Source: Candidatus Omnitrophota bacterium (GTDB lineage Bacteria; Omnitrophota; Gorgyraeia; Gygaellales; Profunditerraquicolaceae). From it: a DNA stretch of 13,458 nucleotides. A model generated the notes under the pieces. The model searched no databases and was not told the DNA's origin. It was given only the letters and a program-made list of their open reading frames with translations. How positions within the stretch are numbered: position 1 is the stretch's first letter; the number at the start of each line of letters is the position of its first letter. Of this stretch, positions 1 through 6,862 are shown piece by piece. The stretch lies in assembly GCA_028687525.1 (NCBI GenBank), contig JAQTZX010000016.1, positions 1-13,458 on the forward strand, read 5' to 3'. The position numbers and the translations under genes are program-made.

Positions 1-741
1 CGTGCCTTTGGTTAGAGACTCTTTGATCTTCGCGCCCAGCTTATCCGCTTGGGCATAATTCAAGCTGAACACCCTTGTTTCCAAAGGCACATCGGTGCTG
101 CGTATAAAATCATCTATCTCCGTAAGTTTTTCCGGAGCATCCATGACCACCAGTGTGTTCGTAGATTCATCCGCGATTACCTTACCGATACCCGTTTTCA
201 TCTGATTAAGCGACCTGCTCACCTCCGCGGCTTTGGCGTATTTAAGCGAAATTACCCTAGTCTGTTTCCGGTCATGGAAACGCTCTCCGTATAACAACTC
301 GTAATCCCGCTGGGTCATCACATTAAGGATATCCCCTTTTTGCTCATAGGCCAGCTCGTTTGAGGATATCACGATATCAAAAGCATCTCGGACCGAAACA
401 TCTTTCAGGAACAGGGTGACCCGGCCGGACACATTTTTACCGATTACAATACTAAGATTCTCGCGGGCGGCAAGCATCTTCAAGACATCGGACACATCCA
501 TCCCCTTGATCTCAAGGGATATCTTGTTTGCCTCCGAAGACTTGATCACAGGATCGACAGGATACAGTTCTTCACGGCTGATCTGAACCGGCGCGGCTCC
601 GTTTCCTGCCGCGGGGATTTCCGAAGGAACTGATTCCTGCACCGGAGACTCTTCCGCGGGAGGCGCGGATGTGTCATCCCCGGCCGCGGCCGCCGACGCC
701 GACAAAAATACCAACAACATAATACTGAATATTTTTTTCAT
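1..741 (-). CDS. gspD: T2SS outer-membrane secretin GspD/PilQ-like, N-terminal part (3' end beyond window)
   Basis: Forms the outer-membrane channel through which folded proteins leave the periplasm. I translated the 247 codons visible here; the frame is open to the window edge, so the secretin pore domain is not seen. Residues 1-20 are a signal peptide (KK, hydrophobic core, then SASAAAA before GDD). Residues 21-70 are a Pro/Glu/Ala-rich linker. Residues about 73-145 look like an N0/STN domain (ISLEIKGMDVSDVLKML, then a VTLFLKDVSVRDAF segment). Residues about 161-220 look like a first N1/NolW repeat (RVISLKYAKAAEV, ADESTNTLVVMD), and a second repeat begins at RVFSLNYAQADKL. The start is ATG with a strong Shine-Dalgarno (GGAAGGA) in the 16-bp gap after gspC. 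It is last in an exeA-gspC-gspD group. The N-terminal domains alone cannot separate GspD from PilQ; the gspC and pseudopilin neighbours favour GspD. Confidence 0.85.
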   Translation of the reverse strand, partial: MKKIFSIMLLVFLSASAAAAGDDTSAPPAEESPVQESVPSEIPAAGNGAAPVQISREELYPVDPVIKSSEANKISLEIKGMDVSDVLKMLAARENLSIVIGKNVSGRVTLFLKDVSVRDAFDIVISSNELAYEQKGDILNVMTQRDYELLYGERFHDRKQTRVISLKYAKAAEVSRSLNQMKTGIGKVIADESTNTLVVMDAPEKLTEIDDFIRSTDVPLETRVFSLNYAQADKLGAKIKESLTKGT

Positions 742-757
742 ATATTCCTTCCCTGGA

Positions 758-1336
758 TTATAAAAAAAACTCATACCGCTGTCCGCCGGCATTCAATATG
801 ACCTTATCGGACAATACCTCCTCGATCGTATATTCAGCTATAGACTGGCCTTTATTCAAGTAATACGTCTTCTGTGTTTTATTATCCTGTATGATCGCCT
901 GCGGATTATCCCCTGAAATAATACCAACCAGGCTGAAATCACGGATTGACTCCGGGCCCAGGGTGCTTACGAAAGATTCCGGGTTCCCCGCGCAAGAGAC
1001 CTTAAAAACCTGCCTGTTGGCTATGCCGTCAAGATAATACTGGAACGGTTTGAGGTCCGGCAAAGCCGGCGCGCCCGGATCTCCGTTATCCGGCGGGTCA
1101 AAAGCGGCGTTTATCTTCTGCAGGCCCACAAACGGATAGATCACTTCCGACAAAAAATAAACACAGGAAAGAACAAACAAAAACATGACTGCAAACCGTA
1201 CGCTCAACACGGGAGCATGTACCCGGCTTAAAAAAACAAAAACCGGTTTTATCCGTGACACGGGCGCGGCATCGCCGCCGCTTTGCTGCTTGGAATCTTT
1301 ACGGATCAGCTTCAGTAATTTTTCTTCCGGAAGCAT
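758..1336 (-). CDS. gspC: T2SS inner-membrane/periplasm linker GspC, short form without PDZ
   Basis: GspC links the inner-membrane platform to the periplasmic N0 domain of the secretin. The 192-residue product has a cytoplasmic N-terminus (1-45), one transmembrane segment at about 47-68 (SVRFAVMFLFVLSCVYFL), a Pro/Gly/Asp linker (80-97), and a C-terminal homology-region-like beta domain at about 130-192 (DFSLVGIISGDNPQAIIQD, TYYLNKGQSI, ending VILNAGGQRYEFFL). Proteobacterial GspC usually runs to about 270-300 residues with a C-terminal PDZ or coiled-coil domain. Here the protein stops right after the HR domain, so it resembles PilP-like minimal forms. The ATG has a GAGGAG ribosome site. It lies 18 bp after exeA and 16 bp before gspD, the expected place for a GspC. 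The homology region is judged by pattern, without alignment. Confidence 0.8.
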   Translation of the reverse strand: MLPEEKLLKLIRKDSKQQSGGDAAPVSRIKPVFVFLSRVHAPVLSVRFAVMFLFVLSCVYFLSEVIYPFVGLQKINAAFDPPDNGDPGAPALPDLKPFQYYLDGIANRQVFKVSCAGNPESFVSTLGPESIRDFSLVGIISGDNPQAIIQDNKTQKTYYLNKGQSIAEYTIEEVLSDKVILNAGGQRYEFFL

Positions 1337-1354
1337 ACGCTCCTCTTCAAAACG

Positions 1355-2173
1355 TTATTGTAAAGACCCGTCATACACGAGACCTTCCACAATTTCCCCG
1401 TCAACAACATCCCGCTCCTTCATGATGAGCGTTTCAAGGGCATAATGACACAACATGGCTATTTTTCGAGGATGCCCATGAGTGGACAAATATATCAATT
1501 TTACCGCTTCAGCGGTAAAGAGCTCCCGTTTTCTTTCATATCCGGCCCGCTGCAGCCGGAATCGTATCATCTTTCCGGTCTCCTCCTCATCCAGGGAATT
1601 CAACACGTACCGGAGCGTTATCCGGTCTGTGAAATTATGGATATTCTCAGTCCGGGGTATAAATTCCATCTGCGCCATGATCACCAGCTGCAAAAGTTTA
1701 TATTCATTGGTCTCATAGTTCAAAAGCGTGCGCAGGACTTCAATGCTTTCCGGAGACATCTTCTGCCCTTCGTCTATGATCAGGACAACGGTCTTCTGTT
1801 CTTCAACCCCCGCGTTGAACAGATACCGTTCCAGCGCATCCTTGAAATCCTTTTCCGACCGGGCCGGAGGAACTATACCGAACATGTTCACCAGCGTATG
1901 CAAAAACTGGTATTCCGATTCATAAACGGGATCAAGGATCATATGAAAAATGAACTCCGGTTCATCCCTGAACGCGTTGATCAGGGCGCGGGAAAGCGTA
2001 GTCTTACCGGCGCCGACATCCCCCAGGATAACGCTTAAACCGCGGCGCAGACGAAGAGCGATCTCGGCGCGTTTCAAAGCGGTCTCATGGCTTACCGAAG
2101 GGTAAAAAAAATACGGATCGGGACTGGTGGAAAACGGTTCCTTTTGCAGGCCTAACACTTTGTAATAACTCAT
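1355..2173 (-). CDS. ExeA/GspA-like AAA ATPase
   Basis: A P-loop ATPase of the ExeA/GspA family. In Aeromonas, ExeA works with ExeB to place the secretin through the peptidoglycan. I chose the ATG at 2173 because the family opens with this motif (MSYYKVLGLQKEPF, then SPDPYFFYPSVSHETAL); an in-frame TTG at 2230 would add 19 residues unlike the family. In the 272-residue product, Walker A is GDVGAGKT at about 51-58 and Walker B is VVLIIDEGQ at about 129-137, followed by an arginine-rich sensor region (TDRITLRYVL) and a winged-helix-like lid (STHGHPRKIAML). Full ExeA is roughly twice as long, with a transmembrane segment and a peptidoglycan-binding domain; here only the cytoplasmic ATPase core exists and no GspB partner is visible. 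No clear Shine-Dalgarno precedes the ATG. It is the first gene after a 156-bp gap with its own promoter and lies directly upstream of gspC-gspD, which fits a role in secretin assembly. Confidence 0.85.
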   Translation of the reverse strand: MSYYKVLGLQKEPFSTSPDPYFFYPSVSHETALKRAEIALRLRRGLSVILGDVGAGKTTLSRALINAFRDEPEFIFHMILDPVYESEYQFLHTLVNMFGIVPPARSEKDFKDALERYLFNAGVEEQKTVVLIIDEGQKMSPESIEVLRTLLNYETNEYKLLQLVIMAQMEFIPRTENIHNFTDRITLRYVLNSLDEEETGKMIRFRLQRAGYERKRELFTAEAVKLIYLSTHGHPRKIAMLCHYALETLIMKERDVVDGEIVEGLVYDGSLQ

Positions 2174-2329
2174 GGTATGATTTATACATTCGCGGCCAAA
2201 AAACCGCCCTCTTGGGGCTCGGATAAGCAATGAGCGCCCGGTATTCCGCTATATGAAACCGTTGGTTTTAGACCGTGGAGCTTCATTGTATCCTATTACC
2301 CCGCATATTGCAAGCAAACTTAACCGGCT
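2174..2329 (-). promoter_or_regulatory. Intergenic leader between pilO and exeA
   Basis: This 156-bp gap is the largest in the locus. It holds a good minus-strand promoter (2285-2313) and, with a predicted transcript start near 2278, an untranslated leader of about 105 nt before exeA. The leader contains two mutually exclusive weak pairings. GAGC at 2217-2220 can pair with GCTC at 2232-2235. Alternatively GCCC at 2215-2218 can pair with GGGC at 2206-2209, which is followed by six T residues (minus strand) at 2198-2203. The second arrangement looks like a small intrinsic terminator, so attenuation is possible, but a 4-bp stem is short. No terminator for the upstream gspE-pilO transcript was recognised here. 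Confidence 0.4.
2285..2313 (-). promoter_or_regulatory. Sigma-70-type promoter for exeA-gspC-gspD
   Basis: On the minus strand, TTGCAA (2313-2308) is followed by exactly 17 bp and then TACAAT (2290-2285). This matches the consensus -35/-10 arrangement closely (4 of 6 and 5 of 6 bases). Its position just beyond the pilO stop, pointing at exeA, makes it a good candidate for an internal promoter that lets the ExeA-GspC-secretin group be expressed apart from gspE-pilO. It was judged by eye only. Confidence 0.6.
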
Positions 2330-2878
2330 TCATTCCCGTTCCCGCCGATCCCTCTTCAAGTCCTCTCCCGCGACCAGAAAACTGCCTTCAAATATCCGGG
2401 CATCCGGTTTGACGCCCAGTTGAAATGATTTTATCCGGATCAAAGACAACGGGTTTTCAAGTTCATACATGAATTTCACATATCCTTCAAGAGATCCTTC
2501 GGTGCGCATGAAAAAAAGCGTGTTTTTTTCAAAAGATACCCCGCCGGTACTCCCCCGCGGACGGATATCAACGATACGGATACCGGATTCTTCAGCCAGA
2601 TTTTCCAGAATATATAACACGGCGACATAAGTATCTCCCTGCTCCCCCAGCCCCGTCACTCCGGAAAAAAATCTGCTGTATTCGTTCTTAATCTTTCCCT
2701 CCCGGCTAAGCAGGCGCCGGTAGCTCATCAATTTCCGTTTGCTCAACGCGACTTTTTTATTCAACATTTCGTTCTTATGCAAAACCGGCACCAGCGCGCT
2801 ATTTAAAAAAATGCTGAAACCCACGACGCCGATGGTAATAAAAAGCACAATGGATTCCCGCTTGGATATTATCCGCAT
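2330..2878 (-). CDS. PilO/GspM-like inner-membrane protein
   Basis: A 182-residue bitopic inner-membrane protein with the PilO/GspM layout. It has a short basic N-terminus, one transmembrane helix at about 9-31 (SIVLFITIGVVGFSIFLN), a coiled-coil-like basic helix at about 35-70, and a small ferredoxin-like periplasmic domain at about 80-172 (VAVLYILENLAEESGIRI, LEGYVKFMYELENP, LIRIKSFQLG). This fold dimerises with PilN or the GspL periplasmic part to form the alignment platform beneath the secretin. It follows the PilM-PilN fusion after a 50-bp gap containing a short repeat. The start is ATG with only a weak GGAA ribosome site. Primary sequence in this family is poorly conserved, so the call rests on topology, the C-terminal LESFLRI-like pattern and gene order. 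Confidence 0.75.
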   Translation of the reverse strand: MRIISKRESIVLFITIGVVGFSIFLNSALVPVLHKNEMLNKKVALSKRKLMSYRRLLSREGKIKNEYSRFFSGVTGLGEQGDTYVAVLYILENLAEESGIRIVDIRPRGSTGGVSFEKNTLFFMRTEGSLEGYVKFMYELENPLSLIRIKSFQLGVKPDARIFEGSFLVAGEDLKRDRRERE

Positions 2879-2879
2879 G

Positions 2880-2921
2880 TTGTTCCGTTTACGTTTTACG
2901 GTTTACGAATTTCCATTTACG
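2880..2921 (-). repeat. Period-7 TTTACG repeat between pilMN and pilO
   Basis: On the plus strand, TTTACG occurs at 2888, 2895, 2902 and 2916, exactly 7, 7 and 14 bases apart. The missing slot at 2908-2914 and the slot at 2880-2886 hold the related heptamers AATTTCC and TTGTTCC. Six consecutive heptamers therefore fill most of the 50-bp gap between two genes and occupy the ribosome-binding region of pilO, whose Shine-Dalgarno is correspondingly weak. Function unknown. Confidence 0.65.
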
Positions 2922-2928
2922 ATAATAG

Positions 2929-4371
2929 TTATTCCCGGTTGTTCACACAGCCGATCTCAAAATCGACAATCTCCCCCTGCGGGGTCTTCTTGCGGGAGGC
3001 GAAGCGCACCTTTACATTGCTTTTCGAATATGCGGGCTCCTTATTCAAAGCTGAAACCAGTTCCAATACCGAATTGAATTCAGCGCATTGCCCCCGCAAT
3101 ATTACGCCTTTATCCTCTTCATAACCAAACTGGGTAATGGAAACCCCGGCAGGAGTTACCTGAAAAAGCTGGTAGAGCATTTCCAGCACGGACGGACGCG
3201 CCTGCAGCCTTTTTTCGAAGGCGCGCATACGATATTCAAGATCAGCCAGATATGACGCCTCTTTTTCATTCTTTTTCAACTCCTGCTCGATTAAACTCAA
3301 ATACCGTCCTTTATTATCCAGGCTTTTGGCCAGCCCCGCTCCGGCAAGCACAATGGCGGCGCACACGAACAAAACCAGCCGCAGTGCCTGCCTGAACCGG
3401 ATGCCCCGGACAGCCTTCTCTTTAAGCGGACGCGGCAGAAGATTTAACGAAACAGGGATACTCTTCAAAACCAGGCCGGCCAAAGAAGCGGCGGAAACCT
3501 GCTCCGCGGAAGCCGTTTTTACGGCTTCCGGGGAGAAATTAAGTTCCTTTTCAAAAGGCAGGGCCTCGACCTGAAATCCCGATTTCTCTTTCAAGAACCG
3601 GACAGCTTCCGCCTGCCTGCCCGTGGTTCCCGCGACAACGATTTTTTCCGGCTTCCCGCCCTGAATCTCGTCGGCATAAGCGTCCAAAGTCCGCTTTACT
3701 TCATCAAGCAGTGTTTTTTCCCATTTCGCGGCGCCGTCCTTTTCTATCTTTGCCGAACGGCTGAAAAGCATGGTTTTCCCGCCGACTATTACCAGTTCGG
3801 TCTGACTGCCGTCAAAATCAATAAGCATGACCGTGCCGGCTCCCGAAGGCTTCAAATAAAAATACAAGCCGCTCAAACCGTAGGAACTCAAAACGACGTT
3901 CAAAGACATCCGGGTGATCCCTTTACACAAGGTAAAATAACGCTCGAGGATATCCTTATGAACGATAGACAAATTCAATTCCGTAAATCCGGAATGATCG
4001 GTACCGATGATCTGATAAGCAGTTACCAATTCTTCCTGGGGATAAGGGACCAACCGCGAAGCCTGCAGGGCGACGATCTTCTCAATCTCCTCCGCGGACC
4101 GGGCGGGGATCTTAAGATAACGAACGGTGGCTTTATTGCGGGGCAGAGATATGACCAGCCGGTTATTCCGGTATCCGGCCTTTTTAAAAATACGGTCAAC
4201 CGCCCCGGCGACAAGCTCATCCGGGGCGTTCTCGCTGAAAGACTCAACCGCTATCACGATATTCCTTTTTCTCTGATTATCCGCGAAAGAACACCGCAGC
4301 AGCTTCACTGCGCTCTCGGTTATCTGCAGGGTGAAAACGGCATTCTTGATTTTATCTTTTTCAGCGTTCAT
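2929..4371 (-). CDS. PilM-PilN fusion acting as GspL (T2SS inner-membrane assembly protein)
   Basis: Cytoplasmic actin-like PilM and membrane PilN joined in one 480-residue protein, which is the GspL architecture. GspL recruits the GspE ATPase to the inner membrane. Residues 1 to about 300 are the actin-like part: VFTLQITESAVKLL near the N-terminus, LVISLPRNKATVRYLKIP at 72-89, the strand-turn phosphate-loop-like LIDFDGSQTELVIVGG at 183-198, and a nucleotide-site-like IVVAGTTG at 244-251. The PilN hallmark SLNLLP is at 308-313, a transmembrane helix at about 330-348, a charged coiled coil at 355-392, and a periplasmic ferredoxin-like domain at about 400-476. The ATG lies 11 bp inside the end of gspK, suggesting translational coupling. 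In Thermus and Pseudomonas type IV pili the two parts are separate genes; T2SS GspL normally carries both parts. Confidence 0.85.
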   Translation of the reverse strand: MNAEKDKIKNAVFTLQITESAVKLLRCSFADNQRKRNIVIAVESFSENAPDELVAGAVDRIFKKAGYRNNRLVISLPRNKATVRYLKIPARSAEEIEKIVALQASRLVPYPQEELVTAYQIIGTDHSGFTELNLSIVHKDILERYFTLCKGITRMSLNVVLSSYGLSGLYFYLKPSGAGTVMLIDFDGSQTELVIVGGKTMLFSRSAKIEKDGAAKWEKTLLDEVKRTLDAYADEIQGGKPEKIVVAGTTGRQAEAVRFLKEKSGFQVEALPFEKELNFSPEAVKTASAEQVSAASLAGLVLKSIPVSLNLLPRPLKEKAVRGIRFRQALRLVLFVCAAIVLAGAGLAKSLDNKGRYLSLIEQELKKNEKEASYLADLEYRMRAFEKRLQARPSVLEMLYQLFQVTPAGVSITQFGYEEDKGVILRGQCAEFNSVLELVSALNKEPAYSKSNVKVRFASRKKTPQGEIVDFEIGCVNNRE

Positions 4372-5278
4372 GCCAGGAAACGATCAGGTGTTTTTTTTTG
4401 TTATAAACGGCGGTAACCGTTTTCTTTATTTTACCAATATTACCGGAGGCTTCAATTAAAAAGTTTTCGGAAACACAGTTCGACAATTCAGTAAGCCGGT
4501 TAAAAATGTTCTGTTCCTCCGCGGTTGTCAGGGGAATGTTTATCTCTTTTATATCTCCCCAGAACCCCTCGACTTCCCGCTGTCTGACGATCTTGTCCGC
4601 GACACTCTTCCCGAATCCGGTATCGAGTGAAAGTTGAACGGCGATTCCCCCGCACAAAATACCCAGCGTTTCACGGGAAACAGTATTGATATTGACCTCC
4701 CCGGAACCGTACACGGTAACGGAATCTTTGAGCTCCTCATAATACTCCCCGCTCATTCCCCTGACCACCTTCAATTCTTCGACACAGCCGAACGGCTGTC
4801 CCTTCGCCGTATACCCCAGTTCGTCATATACCTTATCGGCATCGGGAAGAGAACCTCTCCAGATAAGGATATTCCGGGCAAGACGGGCCGGATCCGGGAT
4901 CCCGTTCCGGCCAAGGAGAACCAGCAGAACTTCCCCGGAAACGGTATTAATGTTGATCTTGCGTTCTTCATCGATCATGCCCCACACGCGTTGAGTAGCA
5001 AACCCACGACTTTCTCCGGGAACCGGTATCTTTGAAAAAAGCGGCTCATTCCCCGCCCAGGATTCAAGCAAAGAATCATACTTGTTTTTATCCTGTTCGA
5101 TCTCGGCAGCAGCACGGCTTATCCCGGCTTTTGCCAGCGCCAGACACTCGACCGCGTCCCGGCGGAATGAACTCATTTTCAACGCCATGGATACGCGATG
5201 CCCGAGGGTAACCGCCAATACTGTCAAGATAACGAGTATCCAGACTATCACCATTAAAATCTGGCCTTTTTTACCCAT
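4361..5278 (-). CDS. gspK: T2SS minor pseudopilin GspK
   Basis: GspK is the large minor pseudopilin that caps the pseudopilus tip with GspI and GspJ. From the ATG at 5278 the product has 305 residues. The leader MGKKG is followed by a hydrophobic helix (QILMVIVWILVILTVLAV); mature position 5 is Val and not Glu, the known exception that marks GspK. Two NINT motifs characteristic of the GspK helical domain lie at about 108-112 (ININT) and 195-199 (VNINT), with a KVYDELG segment and VEELKVVRGMS between them. An upstream in-frame GTG at 5314 would extend the leader by 12 residues and leave only a 6-bp gap from gspJ; the ATG gives a typical short leader, so I prefer it, although neither has a strong ribosome site. 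It overlaps the PilM-PilN gene by 11 bp. Confidence 0.88.
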   Translation of the reverse strand: MGKKGQILMVIVWILVILTVLAVTLGHRVSMALKMSSFRRDAVECLALAKAGISRAAAEIEQDKNKYDSLLESWAGNEPLFSKIPVPGESRGFATQRVWGMIDEERKININTVSGEVLLVLLGRNGIPDPARLARNILIWRGSLPDADKVYDELGYTAKGQPFGCVEELKVVRGMSGEYYEELKDSVTVYGSGEVNINTVSRETLGILCGGIAVQLSLDTGFGKSVADKIVRQREVEGFWGDIKEINIPLTTAEEQNIFNRLTELSNCVSENFLIEASGNIGKIKKTVTAVYNKKKHLIVSWHER

Positions 5279-5320
5279 AGGAAATCCCGAGGCTCTACAC
5301 CCGCAGTTTCGCACGGCTGA

Positions 5321-6019
5321 TCACTGCGCTAACGGCAGATAAACGGTACGTTCGAACTCCGCGCGGTATCTTTCTCCCAACACCAGGTGTATGGAAACTG
5401 CCGCCGGCAAAACAGGCAAATCCTGCCAGTCCGGCAGCCATTCGACATTCACGCCCGCCGCATCAATCCTTCCATACCTGAAAACCACTTCTTTAACACC
5501 GGAAGCCAGCTCCTCGAACCCTGAATCCGCATCCCCTTCTCCGTTGAGCGCCGCCGCGTTCAGGAGGCACAAGCGCATCAATCTATCCCCCTCGAGTTTA
5601 TAAGAAACAGCCGCGTAATCCCTTTGTAAAACGCTTTCCCGGAAGTTATCGGCTATGGAGAAAAAACACATTGACGAAGGATCCCCTTCGAATTTTGCCG
5701 CACCTTTGGAATACGCGACCGAATTCCGAAGATCGGCATTAATACAATCCATGACCCGGGCGGCGGACTGGTATACCTTTATCGACTCCGAAATATTCCT
5801 GTCCCCGAAAAAACCCGCGTAAAAAGCGGAAAAAGCGCTCAAAATCAATACCGCGAAGATCGCCACACTGACCAACAGTTCGACAAGAGTAAACCCCGTC
5901 CGAGGAATTTGTCCTTTAACGGTTTTCGCTGACGCCGGCATTAAAATACCGTCGGCATAGAAACCGGCAGGCCGCCGGCTAAAGCCGGCGGATTTATCCA
6001 ACGGGATAATTCCCTTCAT
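5321..6019 (-). CDS. gspJ: T2SS minor pseudopilin GspJ with unusually long leader
   Basis: GspJ belongs to the tip complex of the pseudopilus. The product has 232 residues. The class III prepilin site is TG|FTLVELLVSVAIFAVL, with cleavage after Gly42 and the conserved Glu at mature position 5 (Glu47). The rest has the GspJ-like mixed beta domain ending ERTVYLPLAQ. The start at 6019 is well supported: its ATG overlaps the gspI stop as ATGA and is preceded by GGGGG. That makes a 42-residue leader, far longer than the 5-15 residues of its neighbours, and the extra codons coincide with a perfect palindrome at 5972-5991. An internal ATG at 5941 would give a 16-residue leader (MPASAKTVKGQIPRTG) but has a poor ribosome site. 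The GspJ call rests on position between gspI and gspK and on length; pseudopilin subclasses are hard to separate by eye. Confidence 0.8.
   Translation of the reverse strand: MKGIIPLDKSAGFSRRPAGFYADGILMPASAKTVKGQIPRTGFTLVELLVSVAIFAVLILSAFSAFYAGFFGDRNISESIKVYQSAARVMDCINADLRNSVAYSKGAAKFEGDPSSMCFFSIADNFRESVLQRDYAAVSYKLEGDRLMRLCLLNAAALNGEGDADSGFEELASGVKEVVFRYGRIDAAGVNVEWLPDWQDLPVLPAAVSIHLVLGERYRAEFERTVYLPLAQ
5972..5991. repeat. Perfect 8-bp inverted repeat inside the gspJ leader
   Basis: CCGCCGGC and GCCGGCGG flank a 4-base loop and pair perfectly. The element lies in coding sequence 28 nt after the gspJ ATG and encodes leader residues about 10-16. Further GCCGG-type motifs follow it up to the internal ATG. 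It looks like a REP-like palindrome that has entered the leader without breaking the frame. No U-tract follows, so it is not a terminator. Confidence 0.6.
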
Positions 6020-6396
6020 CTGACCCCCGCATTGTAATAACTGCCCGCGGTCAACAAATCCTTCCGTTCGGAATCTTTCCGGGCAACACTCAAATTACAC
6101 AGATAAAGATTCGTATCCGGGACCAAAACAAGAACATACTTCCACACACACCTGCCCGCCGTCCCGGTGACTTCAGGCGGTTCTTGTCCGAGCCTCCCCC
6201 GTTGTTCTTTAAACCCCAATTCCTGTATTTTGTCTTCCATCAGGAATACCGCTTCGGCCATATCCCGCGATACAGCGTGCGCGCGCGCGGAAGAAGAAAA
6301 AGCCTGTATGACCAGCGTTATCCCCACCGCTAATACGGCGCTACCCGCCACCAGTTCAAAAAGCAAGAAACCTTTTTCTCCGCGTTTATCGCTCAT
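6016..6396 (-). CDS. gspI: T2SS minor pseudopilin GspI
   Basis: A 126-residue minor pseudopilin. The prepilin leader MSDKRGEKG is followed by FLLFELVAGSAVLAVGITLVIQAF, with Glu at mature position 5. Next come the helix typical of GspI (ARAHAVSRDMAEAVFLMEDKIQEL) and a short beta domain containing CVWKYVLVLV and LYLCNLSVARK. GspI is the nucleating member of the GspI-GspJ-GspK tip. I chose the ATG at 6396 because AAGG lies 7-10 bases upstream and the leader is normal; a GTG at 6414 would add six residues. It overlaps the end of gspH by 11 bp and the start of gspJ by 4 bp (ATGA), so translation is likely coupled along the whole pseudopilin group. Confidence 0.82.
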   Translation of the reverse strand: MSDKRGEKGFLLFELVAGSAVLAVGITLVIQAFSSSARAHAVSRDMAEAVFLMEDKIQELGFKEQRGRLGQEPPEVTGTAGRCVWKYVLVLVPDTNLYLCNLSVARKDSERKDLLTAGSYYNAGVR

Positions 6397-6814
6397 ACAC
6401 GACCTTAACACCACCCAGGATACCCCGGGTAGTCAAAAGAATATTTCTTCCGGAAGGCCCCTCCAGCCTGATATCCGCCTTGTCGGACTTTCCATCCGGA
6501 TAAAAAAATATTTCTTCTTTATCGGACTCGATGTGTATCCCGGAAGGTATCCGGAATGTCTTTAAACGTTTCACCGACCCGCTTTCTGCGGCCCAATATT
6601 CCGCCTCGTCCGGCGAAATATGAATACGGATAACGACCCGCTCCAGGAAACTGCGTTGCCGGACATAATCCATAAAAGAACGAAGCTCCTGCGCGGTCGA
6701 TTCCAACTGGACCCCTAAAAAAACATTTTTAACCTGCGGAACGGATATACCCGCCAGAATTCCGACAATAATAACCACGCAGATAAGCTCGATAAACGTG
6801 TACCCCTTGTTCAT
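6386..6814 (-). CDS. gspH: T2SS pseudopilin GspH
   Basis: A pseudopilin of 142 residues. The leader MNKG precedes YTFIELICVVIIVGILAGISVP, with Glu at mature position 5. The remainder matches the GspH pattern: a helix with LRSFMDYVRQRSFLE, then a beta domain with EEIFFYPDGKSDKADIRL and a closing LLTTRGILGGVKV, the paired 'F-PDG' and 'G' strands of the GspH domain. A major pseudopilin GspG would instead keep a calcium site and a short C-terminal loop, which I do not see. The ATG at 6814 has AGGGA at good spacing; the upstream in-frame ATG at 6841 has no ribosome site and would give a 13-residue leader. It is the first pseudopilin after gspF, the slot where gspG normally sits. Confidence 0.78.
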   Translation of the reverse strand: MNKGYTFIELICVVIIVGILAGISVPQVKNVFLGVQLESTAQELRSFMDYVRQRSFLERVVIRIHISPDEAEYWAAESGSVKRLKTFRIPSGIHIESDKEEIFFYPDGKSDKADIRLEGPSGRNILLTTRGILGGVKVVYER

Positions 6815-6862
6815 GCCAATCCCTGGTTTTACTGAAATCATAAAAGCGTCAACCGGTCTTTT

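Noticed and set aside
1445..2038. Plus-strand open frame of 197 codons opposite the ExeA-like ATPase
   Set aside because: It is antisense to the well-conserved ATPase core and has no ribosome site, signal or family resemblance.
2173..2230. Upstream TTG start for the ExeA-like ATPase
   Set aside because: The 19 extra residues are basic and unlike the family, whose N-terminus aligns at the ATG at 2173.
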